Positions 18,856 through 27,272 of a DNA stretch of 64,000 nt are shown piece after piece; within the stretch, counting starts at the first letter, position 1, and each line of letters begins with the position of its first letter. The position numbers and the translations under genes were made by a program. Where the stretch lies: assembly GCF_003368325.1 (NCBI RefSeq), contig NZ_CP031467.1, forward strand, positions 1,984,001 to 2,048,000, in the 5' to 3' direction. Source of the stretch: Paraburkholderia caffeinilytica (GTDB lineage: Bacteria; Pseudomonadota; Gammaproteobacteria; Burkholderiales; Burkholderiaceae). Below the pieces are notes generated by a model, which worked only from the letters and a program-made list of their open reading frames with translations, was not told the origin of the DNA and did not search any database.

Positions 18856-19083
18856 ATGGAACAGTTTTACGAAGGAATGGCAGAAATCTTCGAGATCGAC
18901 GTGAGCCAGATTACGCCGGAACTCGATCTGCAGGAGCACAACTGGGACTCGCTCGCCGTCGTGTCGACGATCGCGCTGGTCGACGACTGCTTCAACGTGA
19001 TGCTGAGCGGCCAGGCACTGAACAACTGCAACACCATCGCCGACATCGAAGCGCTGATCAGCACGGCGAAGAAAGCGGCCTAA
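18856..19083 (+). CDS. Dedicated acyl carrier protein
   Basis: 75 residues, preceded by AGCAGGAG. It is acidic and helical, with the phosphopantetheine site Ser32 in EHNWDSLAVVSTIAL. The usual D-S-L triplet is kept, but the surroundings (ALVDDCFNVMLSGQALNNCN) differ from housekeeping AcpP. It would carry the acyl chain between the flanking KAS III enzymes, the reductase and the acyltransferase. Its place between two KAS III genes shows it is a private carrier for this pathway. Confidence 0.9.
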   Translation: MEQFYEGMAEIFEIDVSQITPELDLQEHNWDSLAVVSTIALVDDCFNVMLSGQALNNCNTIADIEALISTAKKAA

Positions 19084-19093
19084 GGAGTTGAGC

Positions 19094-20158
19094 ATGAGTT
19101 CGCCGGACTTCATCGCAGGACGCGAGCTACGCACGCACGGCGCCCGCATTGCAGGCGTGGTGTCGTGCGTGCCGTCGAAACAGGTGGATAACGACTACTT
19201 CGCCGAGAGGTTCGATCCGTCCGCCATCCGCGATGTGGTCAAGATGATCGGCGTCAACCGGCGCCGCTGGGCGGACGCGCAGACAAGCGCCGGCGATCTG
19301 TGCCGCAAGGCCGGTGAGACGCTGCTCGCGGGACTCGGCTGGCAGGCGGATTCGATCGACGCGCTGATCTTCGTCTCGCAAACGCCGGATTACCGCTTGC
19401 CGGGCACGTCGTTCGTGCTGCAGGCAGCGCTCGGTCTGCCGACCTCGTGCCTCGCGTTCGACATCAACCTCGGCTGCTCCGGCTATCCGCAGGCACTGTG
19501 GCTCGGCATGAACCTGATTCAGACCGGCGCGGCAAAGCGCGTGCTGCTGGCGGTGGGCGATACGATCAGCAAGATGATCGACCCGAACGACCGCGCCACC
19601 ACGCTGCTGTTCGGCGACGCGGGCACGATGACGGCGCTCGAAGCCTCGCCGGGCGATGCGGCGGCGCACTTCATCATCGGCGCGGACGGCAAGGGCGTAC
19701 GCAATCTGATCGTGCCTTCTGGCGGTTTCAAGTCGTACGACGCCGCCGCTGACGAACGCATGGCCGACAAGCTGCCGGACTGCCTCTTCATGGACGGCGG
19801 AGAGATTTTCAATTTCACGCTGAATGCGGTGCCGAAGCTGGTCACCCGCACGCTCGAAATCGCCGGCCGTGACAAGGACACCTACGACGCGTTCCTGTTT
19901 CACCAGGCCAACCTGTTCATGCTCAAGCATCTGGCCAAAAAAGCCGGCCTGCCGGCCGAACGTGTGCCGACCAATATCGGCGAGTACGGCAACACAAGCT
20001 GCGCGTCGATTCCGCTGCTGATGACCACCGAACTGAAAGACCGCCTGAAGGAAGAGACGCTGCAACTGGGCATGTTCGGCTTCGGCGTCGGGTATTCGTG
20101 GGCATCGGCGGCGCTGGCGGTCGGACCGCTCAACATCGTGGACACGATCGAGCCATGA
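19094..20158 (+). CDS. 3-oxoacyl-ACP synthase III (KAS III) family protein, second copy
   Basis: 354 residues. I chose ATG 19094, eight bases after TAAGGAG, over an in-frame TTG at 19088. Triad: Cys128 in DINLGCSGYPQAL, His in AFLFHQANLFML, Asn in EYGNTSCASIPLL. It shares the fold with the first copy but clearly differs in sequence, so the two are not a recent duplication. One may condense and the other may transfer or further extend the acyl group. The stop overlaps the SDR start (ATGA). Confidence 0.87.
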   Translation: MSSPDFIAGRELRTHGARIAGVVSCVPSKQVDNDYFAERFDPSAIRDVVKMIGVNRRRWADAQTSAGDLCRKAGETLLAGLGWQADSIDALIFVSQTPDYRLPGTSFVLQAALGLPTSCLAFDINLGCSGYPQALWLGMNLIQTGAAKRVLLAVGDTISKMIDPNDRATTLLFGDAGTMTALEASPGDAAAHFIIGADGKGVRNLIVPSGGFKSYDAAADERMADKLPDCLFMDGGEIFNFTLNAVPKLVTRTLEIAGRDKDTYDAFLFHQANLFMLKHLAKKAGLPAERVPTNIGEYGNTSCASIPLLMTTELKDRLKEETLQLGMFGFGVGYSWASAALAVGPLNIVDTIEP

Positions 20159-20919
20159 CACTCTTTGCTGACAACTGCCTCGCCGGCGGCCTCTATCTCG
20201 TGACCGGCGCGTCGTCGGGTATCGGTCAGGCGAGCGCGAAACTGATCGCCAGCCTGGGCGGCCGCGTAATCGCCGCAGGACGGGACGAAACGCGCCTTCA
20301 GGCAACCCTCGCCGGGCTTCACGGCAGTGGCCACGCCGTCGCCGCCGCATCGCTCGCCGATGCCGATCAAACCGCCGAATGGGTGAGCCATCTCGCCGAG
20401 ACGCACGGCACGCTCACCGGCGTGTTTCATGCGGCCGGTGTCGAGTTGGTCCGTCCTGCGAAGCTCACCAAACAGGAACAACTGAACCAGGTGTTCGGCA
20501 GTAGTCTGTATGCGGGTTTCGGGATCGCCCGCGCGGCCAGCAAAAAAAATGTGATCGCCGACGGCGGGTCGCTCGTCTTCATGTCGTCGGTGGCCGGTTC
20601 GACGGGCCAGGCGGGCATGACCGCGTACTCCGCCGCCAAGGCCGCCATCGACGGACTGGTCCGCTCGCTCGCCTGCGAGATGGCGCCACGCAAGATTCGC
20701 GTCAACTCGATCGCGGCCGGCGCGGTCCACACCGCCATGCATGACCGGTTGACGAGCGGCACCCCCGACGAAGCGTTGGCCGCTTACGAAAAGAGCCACC
20801 TGCTGGGCTTCGGCGAGGCCGACGACGTCGCGCAATCCGGGCTGTTCCTGTTGAGCGATGCGAGCCGCTGGATAACCGGAACGACGCTCGTCGTCGACGG
20901 CGGGTACAAGGTTCGATGA
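20155..20919 (+). CDS. Short-chain dehydrogenase/reductase (FabG-like)
   Basis: 254 residues, starting at ATG 20155 inside the previous stop codon. NAD(P)-binding TGASSGIG lies near residue 20, catalytic Ser in VFMSSVAGSTG, and the Y-x3-K pair in YSAAKAAIDGLV. The C-terminal FLLSDASRWITGTTLVVDGG is the classical SDR ending. It probably reduces a 3-oxoacyl-ACP made by the neighbouring KAS III enzymes to the 3-hydroxyacyl form. That would fit the 3-hydroxybutyryl group known on the flagellin amino sugar of Burkholderia cenocepacia. Confidence 0.87.
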   Translation: MTLFADNCLAGGLYLVTGASSGIGQASAKLIASLGGRVIAAGRDETRLQATLAGLHGSGHAVAAASLADADQTAEWVSHLAETHGTLTGVFHAAGVELVRPAKLTKQEQLNQVFGSSLYAGFGIARAASKKNVIADGGSLVFMSSVAGSTGQAGMTAYSAAKAAIDGLVRSLACEMAPRKIRVNSIAAGAVHTAMHDRLTSGTPDEALAAYEKSHLLGFGEADDVAQSGLFLLSDASRWITGTTLVVDGGYKVR

Positions 20920-21551
20920 TGGCGCAGCGACTGATCGTGGCCGGCTGCGGCGCCTTCGCACGCGAGCTGATCAACTGGGCGGAAGACGCGGCCGATGCGG
21001 GTCGCGGCGCACGCATCGGCGGTTTCCTCGACGCCAATCCAGCGGCGCTGGAAGGTTACCCGTATCAGCTCGAATGGCGCGGCGACATCGACGACTATCG
21101 CCCGCGGGATGACGAAGCCGTGCTCGTCGCGATCGGCGATCCGGCGGCCAAACGCGCGGTGGTGGCGCGTCTGCGCGAACGCGGCGCGGTGTTCGCGACC
21201 CTCGTGCATCCCACCGCGGTCATTGCGCGCTCGGCCGTGCTCGGCGAAGGCGTGGTGGTGTGTCCTCAGGCGGTGGTGTCGGCCGACGCCCATGTCGGCG
21301 ACTTCGTCGCGATCAACGTGCTGTCGAGCGTCGGCCACGACGTCAACCTCGGCGCCTACTCGACGCTCAGCTCACACGTCGATCTGACCGGCTACGTGCA
21401 AACCGGCGAAGGCGTGTTCTTCGGCAGCGGCGCGAAAATCCTGCCCAAGCTGAAGATCGGTGCGCGCGCGAAAATCGGCGCCGGCGCGATCGTGATGCGC
21501 TCCGTGGCCGAAGAGGCCGTGATCTACACCGCGCCCGCGAGGAAGCTCTGA
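20916..21551 (+). CDS. PglD/NeuD-like sugar N-acyltransferase
   Basis: 211 residues, overlapping the SDR stop (ATGA). The N-terminal Rossmann-like domain begins LIVAGCGAFARELINWAEDA. The C-terminal part is a left-handed parallel beta-helix of hexapeptides (for example VIARSAVLGEGVVVCPQAVV, AHVGDFVAINVLSSVGHDV). The histidine in SVGHDVNLG matches the catalytic His of PglD. The family acylates the amino group of UDP- or dTDP-4-amino sugars. Here the donor could be acyl-ACP from the neighbouring carrier instead of acetyl-CoA; that is an inference from gene order. Confidence 0.85.
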   Translation: MMAQRLIVAGCGAFARELINWAEDAADAGRGARIGGFLDANPAALEGYPYQLEWRGDIDDYRPRDDEAVLVAIGDPAAKRAVVARLRERGAVFATLVHPTAVIARSAVLGEGVVVCPQAVVSADAHVGDFVAINVLSSVGHDVNLGAYSTLSSHVDLTGYVQTGEGVFFGSGAKILPKLKIGARAKIGAGAIVMRSVAEEAVIYTAPARKL

Positions 21552-21552
21552 G

Positions 21553-22644
21553 ATGAGCCTCGACCGGACGCTGTTCGAGCAGTACTGGCACCTCGCCTGT
21601 CATCGCCGCGAGCTCGCCGGCGACGGCGACTTCATCAAATTCGACGGCGTCTCCGGCGAGATCGTGCTGTTCAACGACAACGGCGAGATCGTCGCCTTCG
21701 ACAACACCTGTCCGCATCGCGGCGCCCGCATCTACACGGACGCGCACGGCAACCGGCCGGCCACATGCGGCTACCACGGCTGGACCTATAAGAACGGCAC
21801 GATCATCGTGCCGGAGAAGGAACGCTTCAAGTCGTGCGACATCGGCCGCGCGCGCTTCAACACCTTCCAGGTCGAGTGGTGCGGCGATTTCGTGTTCTTC
21901 GCGATCAAGCCGCGAACAGGCCTGTACGAGCAACTGGGCAAAACCGCCGAGATTCTCGAGAACATCTCGTTCAACGTCGACCGGCGCCTCGATCTGAACC
22001 GTTACGAGTACGAGTGCTATTGGCCGCTCGCCGTCGAAAACGCGCTCGAGCCCTATCACATCGCGGCAGTGCACATGGAAACGCTCGCCACGCTGCAACT
22101 GGGCGACGGCGAGAACGTGTTCGACGGCGTGAATTCGATCTGGTACGCGCCGCTCGGCAATGCGCGCCTCGGCAACCAGCTGGCTCGATTGCGCAAACTG
22201 TTCAACATCGACTACCAGTACGAGGGATATATGAGCATCTATCTCTTCCCGTTCACCATGATTTCTTCGACGTACGGGTACTCGTATTCGCTGCAAAACT
22301 TTTTCCCGGCTCCGCAAGGCGCGAGCCGCACGCGTTTCACCAGCCGTTTGTACGCGTCGAACACGTTGAATGAAAACGCCGCGCGCGTGCTCGACTCGTT
22401 TTTCGAATCGACTGTGCGGATGAACCGACAGGTGTTCGACGAAGACCACGAAGTCTGCAAGCTGCTTCCTAAGGAAAGCTGGTCGATCCACGCGCTCCGC
22501 TTCCCGTCCGATGCGGAGGTGAAGATCGACCATTTCAGACAATCGTGCCGGGCCGTCGGCGAAACGAGCCTGACCGCACTGCATCAGATTCAGACGTCGA
22601 TCGACGAAGCCGCCTCGCTGTGCGCGAGCGGCGCCGCAGATTGA
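21553..22644 (+). CDS. Rieske non-haem iron oxygenase, alpha-subunit type
   Basis: 363 residues, starting one base after the previous stop. The Rieske [2Fe-2S] ligands are CPHRGARIY and CGYHGWTYKNG. The mononuclear iron site appears as NALEPYHIAAVH, with the two histidines four residues apart. The domain order is that of aromatic-ring and sterol/amine oxygenases, though the substrate is unknown. No ferredoxin or reductase gene is nearby, so electrons must come from elsewhere. In this operon it could hydroxylate or demethylate the acyl chain or the sugar. Confidence 0.87.
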   Translation: MSLDRTLFEQYWHLACHRRELAGDGDFIKFDGVSGEIVLFNDNGEIVAFDNTCPHRGARIYTDAHGNRPATCGYHGWTYKNGTIIVPEKERFKSCDIGRARFNTFQVEWCGDFVFFAIKPRTGLYEQLGKTAEILENISFNVDRRLDLNRYEYECYWPLAVENALEPYHIAAVHMETLATLQLGDGENVFDGVNSIWYAPLGNARLGNQLARLRKLFNIDYQYEGYMSIYLFPFTMISSTYGYSYSLQNFFPAPQGASRTRFTSRLYASNTLNENAARVLDSFFESTVRMNRQVFDEDHEVCKLLPKESWSIHALRFPSDAEVKIDHFRQSCRAVGETSLTALHQIQTSIDEAASLCASGAAD

Positions 22645-22671
22645 AGCCAACACCCCAGCGAGAGTTTCACT

Positions 22672-23250
22672 ATGGCGACGCCATCAAAATTCGACAACGA
22701 CACCTTTCCGCTAACGCGCGAACACATGGACGGCTTCGTCCGACGCACTGCCGATCGGCTCGCCGAACACACCGGCAAGCTGCTCGAAGTCGGCCCGCAA
22801 GATCGCTCGCTGGTGCGCCAGTGTTTCACGAACTTTAGCGTCGATACGTTCGACGTGGTCGACACGTACAAACCGACGATCGTGGGCGACATCACCAAGG
22901 TCAACGCGGCGATTCCGGAAAGTGCATACGACGTGGTCGTGTGCATGGACGTGATCGAACACACGCTGAATCCGTTCGACACGGTCAAGGAAATCCGTCG
23001 CATCCTGAAACACGAAGGCTATCTGATGATTTCCGCGCCGCTCAATTGGCGCATTCATGGGCCGTCGCCGGATTGCTGGCGCATTACCGAGCACGGCTGG
23101 AACGTTCTGCTGCGCGACTTCGATATTGTCGAGATCGACATTCTGGAATCGCCGGAACGCGAGTTGTTCCCATTGAAATACAACGTGCTCGCGAAGTGCA
23201 ACAAGTTCAAGAACACGCAAGACAATGAACTGACGTTCCGTTTCATCTAG
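22672..23250 (+). CDS. Class I SAM-dependent methyltransferase
   Basis: 192 residues. The SAM-binding glycine motif is degenerate (KLLEVGPQDRSLV). A motif-III-like segment YDVVVCMDVIEHTLNPFD and EIRRILKHEGYLMISAP follow, as in the Methyltransf_11/25 group. ATG 22672 lies 28 bp after the Rieske stop. It could O-methylate a hydroxyl set by the neighbouring oxygenases on the flagellin glycan, but the target is not visible in the sequence. Confidence 0.8.
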   Translation: MATPSKFDNDTFPLTREHMDGFVRRTADRLAEHTGKLLEVGPQDRSLVRQCFTNFSVDTFDVVDTYKPTIVGDITKVNAAIPESAYDVVVCMDVIEHTLNPFDTVKEIRRILKHEGYLMISAPLNWRIHGPSPDCWRITEHGWNVLLRDFDIVEIDILESPERELFPLKYNVLAKCNKFKNTQDNELTFRFI

Positions 23251-23258
23251 TTATCGAC

Positions 23259-24062
23259 ATGAAAAATACTTTGGCATCCGTTGAGGCGGTCGTCGATCAC
23301 ATCGCCTCGGAGACGTTCAGTCCGGACGTATTCAAAGAGACCGGCGTATTCGTGATGCGCAACGCAATTCCGGCACCGGTGGTTCAGGCGTGGCAGCAGG
23401 AATGGCGAACGTTTTACGACGCGCAGTTGGCCGAAGGCCGGGACGTCAACAAGGCGAATCCGGTAGCGCTCAAGGAACAATTGCCGCCGAAGCTGGCCTC
23501 GATGTACAAAGAGCCGGTATTTGCAGAGACATTCAAGCAGATATTCGGCGACCACGTCGCGCTGTACAACCACCGCTTCGTGATTAAGGACAAGTTCAGT
23601 TCGAACAAGGTGTTTCTGCATCAGGACAGCTGCTATCACCTCGGCAATCTGAACAAGTGCAGCATGTTCGTGCCGCTCAGCATCGTGAACGCGGACAACG
23701 GCGGTATGACGTTCTACGCGGGCTCGCATAAGCTGGGCGTGCTCGGCGACGCGGGCGAGATCAATCCGGACAGCTTCGATTTCAAATGGCCGAAAATCAC
23801 GCCGGAGCTGAATCCGGGGGACTTTGTCATTATGAACAGTGCGCTGTGGCACGAGTCCGGCCCGAATGTGTCGGGCATCGACCGGATCATGGCCGACACG
23901 ATCGTGCAGCCCGCCGACGATCCGACCGGAAAGGATCTGCTGTGCGGCGAATGGCAAACGGATATCTTCTATTCGCCGACCAACTATATCCGCTACTTCG
24001 TGAACTCACGCGTGCTGAAGCTCATCAAGTACGAGAAGGAGCGCGCGGCCACCGCCGCGTGA
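23259..24062 (+). CDS. Phytanoyl-CoA dioxygenase (PhyH) family Fe(II)/2-oxoglutarate oxygenase
   Basis: 267 residues, eight bases after the methyltransferase stop. The 2-His-1-carboxylate triad shows as VFLHQDSCYH (H-x-D) and ALWHESGPNVSG (distal His), with a following Arg for 2-oxoglutarate. The jelly-roll features NNGGMTFYAGSHK-like NGGMTFYAGSHKLG and LNPGDFVIMNS are typical. It would hydroxylate a carbon of a small molecule or carrier-bound acyl chain. It is last in the operon; a non-coding stretch of 600 bp follows. Confidence 0.85.
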   Translation: MKNTLASVEAVVDHIASETFSPDVFKETGVFVMRNAIPAPVVQAWQQEWRTFYDAQLAEGRDVNKANPVALKEQLPPKLASMYKEPVFAETFKQIFGDHVALYNHRFVIKDKFSSNKVFLHQDSCYHLGNLNKCSMFVPLSIVNADNGGMTFYAGSHKLGVLGDAGEINPDSFDFKWPKITPELNPGDFVIMNSALWHESGPNVSGIDRIMADTIVQPADDPTGKDLLCGEWQTDIFYSPTNYIRYFVNSRVLKLIKYEKERAATAA

Positions 24063-24667
24063 GGACGGATCTGCTGCGCGTCGAACACGCTCGGCGTGTA
24101 GCAATTCCGGATGTTGAATGAGGCGGCAAGACCCGGCGGCTTATTACCTTTATTGGCTTCGTCGGCCGATGCCTGAGCGAACGGCGGCGACAACCACACC
24201 GGAGCCGCTTATAACGCTGCCGATCAAAGCGCGTATTTACGACCCTTTCCCGCACCTCGCTTATAGGCATGTCTTATAGGCGAACCCATTCCTTTGCTCG
24301 ACGCAGATAAAAAAATAAATAGCGTTTGCATTTTCGAATTCAATCGAACTGGTCACAGACGCGGATTGGTCCGCCCGGCAGCCACGCGCAGTCTGGGAAA
24401 TATGCAAAACAGATCAGACCACGCGATTAAATCGCGCCAGGTCTTTCGAACCCGCGGGAATGCAGCCATTCCCCCAGCCGATTCTTGCCATGGCGTTGAG
24501 AATTTTCCCCTCGATTCATCGGAAACCGCATCGCTGGATATGCGATCGCCAATTACCGGCATTGGGTCGCCGTTCAAAAAAGCAACAGAATCGGCTGCAA
24601 TAATCACCGCATCCCATTAGACTGGCGCTCGCTTTAGATTCGATCCACCGCATTTGATGAGGCTTTC
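24063..24667. other. Intergenic region after the glycosylation operon
   Basis: About 600 bp with no supported gene. Part of it (24290-24350) is AT-rich, and an eight-base CTTATAGG unit occurs twice near 24255-24280. The short frames lack ribosome sites and family features. I see no clear terminator for the upstream operon. Confidence 0.4.
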
Positions 24668-25738
24668 ATGATTCGCACGATGCAGCGGTACTGTTTGGCT
24701 TTGACCGTTGGGATTCTTTCAGCTTGCACCGTTACGCCGCGTCACGACGCGGGCGAATCGTCGGCTAGTGCTTCGACGAGCGCTGCGCTTGCATCATGGA
24801 ACGACACCGCGACCAAACGCTCGATCGTCGATTTCGTCACGCTGGTCACGACGCCGGAGTCGAAGGATTTCATCGCCCGCGCTGACCGGATCGCCGTGTT
24901 CGACAACGACGGCACGTTGTGGCCGGAGCAACCCGCCTCGGTGCAGCTGGTGTTCGCGCTGCAACAGGTGAAGACGGTGGCCGGGCGGCATCCGGAATGG
25001 AAACGGCAGGAACCGTTCCGCTCGATTCTGAAAGGCAATCTTAAGAGTATCGCGGCGAGCGGCGACGCCGGCTCGATGAGGCTCGTCGCGGCGGCGCATG
25101 CCGGCATGACCGGCGATCAATTTGCCGCGCTTGTGCACGAATGGTTCGACTCCGCGACCGACCCGCGCTTCAATCGTCCATACGCCGACCTGGCCTATCA
25201 GCCGATGCTCGAGTTACTCGCCTATCTGCGCGCCAACGGGTTCAGAACCTACCTGGTGACGGGCAGCGATGTCGAGTTCGTCCGTGACATCGCGCAGCGC
25301 GTGTACGGCATTCCGCCCGAGCAGGTGATCGGCAGCACCGTCAAATACAAGTACAGCCAGACGAACGGCGCGGTGTCGTTGAGCCGGCTTGCGCAGGTCG
25401 ACACGCTCGTCGACGGCGCGGCTAAACCGCTCGCCATCGACCGCGTGATCGGCAGGCGTCCAGTGATCGCGTTCGGCAACGCCGACGGCGATGTGCCGAT
25501 GCTCGAATGGACCTCGACCGGCGACGGCCCACGCCTCTCGGCGCTGCTGCATCACACCGATGCAGAACGGGAGTATGCGTACGACCGCACGACGAAAAGC
25601 GGCAAGCTCGACAAGGGTTTGGACGAGGCCGGCGCGAAAGGCTGGCTCGTCGTCGATATGAAGGATGACTGGAAGACGGTGTTCAAGCCGGATAGCACGG
25701 CAACCGCCACAGCTGCGGCCGCCGCGCCCTCCAATTAA
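24668..25738 (+). CDS. HAD-superfamily lipoprotein phosphatase-like protein
   Basis: 356 residues. The N-terminus is a lipoprotein signal: LALTVGILSACT with lipobox LSAC, Cys near residue 20. HAD motif I is IAVFDNDGTLWPEQ (DxDGT). YLVTGSDVEFV corresponds to motif II, and VIAFGNADGDVPMLEWT to motif IV. A Lys in TVKYKYSQ may be motif III. It should be anchored in a membrane facing the periplasm and hydrolyse a phosphate ester or halide; the substrate is unknown. The C-terminus is Ala/Thr-rich. Confidence 0.8.
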   Translation: MIRTMQRYCLALTVGILSACTVTPRHDAGESSASASTSAALASWNDTATKRSIVDFVTLVTTPESKDFIARADRIAVFDNDGTLWPEQPASVQLVFALQQVKTVAGRHPEWKRQEPFRSILKGNLKSIAASGDAGSMRLVAAAHAGMTGDQFAALVHEWFDSATDPRFNRPYADLAYQPMLELLAYLRANGFRTYLVTGSDVEFVRDIAQRVYGIPPEQVIGSTVKYKYSQTNGAVSLSRLAQVDTLVDGAAKPLAIDRVIGRRPVIAFGNADGDVPMLEWTSTGDGPRLSALLHHTDAEREYAYDRTTKSGKLDKGLDEAGAKGWLVVDMKDDWKTVFKPDSTATATAAAAAPSN

Positions 25739-25784
25739 AGCGAAAGCGGCAATCAGGAAGGCCACGCCTGCTGCCGCTTTTCGC
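25739..25784. terminator. Bidirectional terminator between convergent genes
   Basis: GCGAAAGCGGCA and TGCCGCTTTTCGC pair with a single bulge around a 20-base spacer. The hairpin lies between the stops of the HAD lipoprotein gene and the calcium/sodium antiporter gene. Confidence 0.6.
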
Positions 25785-25810
25785 GCGGTCTTCCCCCCTT
25801 CATCATTCAG

Positions 25811-26821
25811 CTAACGGCTCAGCGTGATCGCCAGATAAGTCGCGTAGAGCACGCCGCACACCAGCAGCGCCCACACCGGCACGCCGCGCTCGCGCACGTT
25901 GATTCGCAGCCACGCGGCGGCGGCGAGCGTGATCACAATGCCGGTCACCACTTCGATGCGCGGCGTCCACGGCGTCAGCAGAATTCCGATCGCGGGCAGC
26001 AGCGTGCCCTGAAACACCATCGCGCCGGTGATGTTGCCGAACGCCAGCGTGTCCTTGCCACGGCGAATCCACAGGATGCTGTTGACCTTCTCCGGCAACT
26101 CGGTGGCAATCGGAATGATCAGCAGCGACAGCAGCAGCGGCGAGACGCCGAGCACCTGCGACACGCCCCGCACACCATGGATGAAGCCTTCCGCGCCCCA
26201 CACCAGCAGCGCGACGGCCAGCACCAGTTGCGCCGCGATGGTCGCGAGATTGGTGGGCAAGCCGAGACGCGACAGCAGCATCCTGCCCGGCGCTTCGGTG
26301 CCATGACCGGCGTCGACCAGTTTGTTCGATGCGCGGAACGTCATCACCACATAGGTGATGTACACGCCGACCAGCGCCGCGCTGATCAGCGCCCGCACGA
26401 ACATCTGGTCATGCGGCACGTACATCGCGGCGGCCGCCAGCACGAACGCACACAGGAAGTAGTTCAGATCGCGCGTGAAACCCGTGCGTTCCGGCGTCAC
26501 CCGGCCGGCGACGCCGCGCGAACCGAGAATCGCGAGCGTCATCAGGAAGGTGGAGAGGGTGGAGAGCATGAGCGGCGCGCCGAGAATCGCGCCGACGCCG
26601 ATCTCCTGGTTGACCGCGCTATCGGCCGTGCCACCGGCAATCGCGAGCAGCGGAACGAGGGTTTCGGGCAAGGCGGTACCGACCGCCGCGAACAGCGAAC
26701 CTGTCACGCCCTCGGAGATTTTCAGGCGCTCGCCGAGGTGTTCGAGTGCGTTGGTGAAGAGCTCGGCCGCCACCAGAATGACGACCAGCATGAGCGCGAG
26801 TTCAAACAGGAGACCGGTCAT
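25811..26821 (-). CDS. Sodium/calcium exchanger family membrane protein
   Basis: 336 residues from ATG 26821, which follows GGGAG; a longer frame from 26857 adds non-membrane residues. About ten hydrophobic segments. Two inverted alpha-repeats hold the acidic ion-binding motifs: AAVGTALPETLVPLLAIAGG near residue 45 and LLIIPIATELPEKVNSILWI near 240. This matches the YrbG-like CaCA family. It exchanges cations across the inner membrane; which ions is not decidable. It is monocistronic. Confidence 0.88.
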   Translation of the reverse strand: MTGLLFELALMLVVILVAAELFTNALEHLGERLKISEGVTGSLFAAVGTALPETLVPLLAIAGGTADSAVNQEIGVGAILGAPLMLSTLSTFLMTLAILGSRGVAGRVTPERTGFTRDLNYFLCAFVLAAAAMYVPHDQMFVRALISAALVGVYITYVVMTFRASNKLVDAGHGTEAPGRMLLSRLGLPTNLATIAAQLVLAVALLVWGAEGFIHGVRGVSQVLGVSPLLLSLLIIPIATELPEKVNSILWIRRGKDTLAFGNITGAMVFQGTLLPAIGILLTPWTPRIEVVTGIVITLAAAAWLRINVRERGVPVWALLVCGVLYATYLAITLSR

Positions 26822-27272
26822 GTGCGGCTCCCGGCAAATCCAGAGGGGAAACGGCACGACGGACGGTCAAGCGGGAACACTGGCAGGGCACAACGATGTT
26901 TCACAGGGCAACTCCGCGGTCGGACGTAGATGACGAACCCATGACGCACCGCGACCCGTCCGACCAGAACGAAGTAGTGCGCCAATGGTCTCGCCAAACC
27001 GACCCGGTCGAACGCGCCATGACCCGCAGGCCAAGTATGTTGACGCGCTCTCCTTCAATGGATGAAGGAAGGCTACTCCCCAGTGACCCGAGGATTCTAA
27101 CGGGACCGGCGGCTTTCAACAAGCTTGGAGTCGGGCGCTGTTTGGTGCTGTTTGGTGCTATTGGGCGCTTGCGCCGACGCCTTCCGGTCTCGTCGCGTCT
27201 GTCCGACGCGCGAGCGTGTGATAGCCCCACTGGTAAGATCACTCACCGTCTACGACCGCAGTGAGTCCTCAC
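26822..27272. other. Intergenic region between divergent genes
   Basis: About 450 bp between the exchanger and the oxidoreductase gene. It contains a short imperfect direct repeat of GGTGCTGTTT/GGTGCTATTG near 27140-27165. No gene or clear promoter was recognised. Confidence 0.35.

Noticed and set aside
24294..24620. Possible small genes in the region after the PhyH gene
   Set aside because: Short frames without ribosome sites or recognisable protein features.
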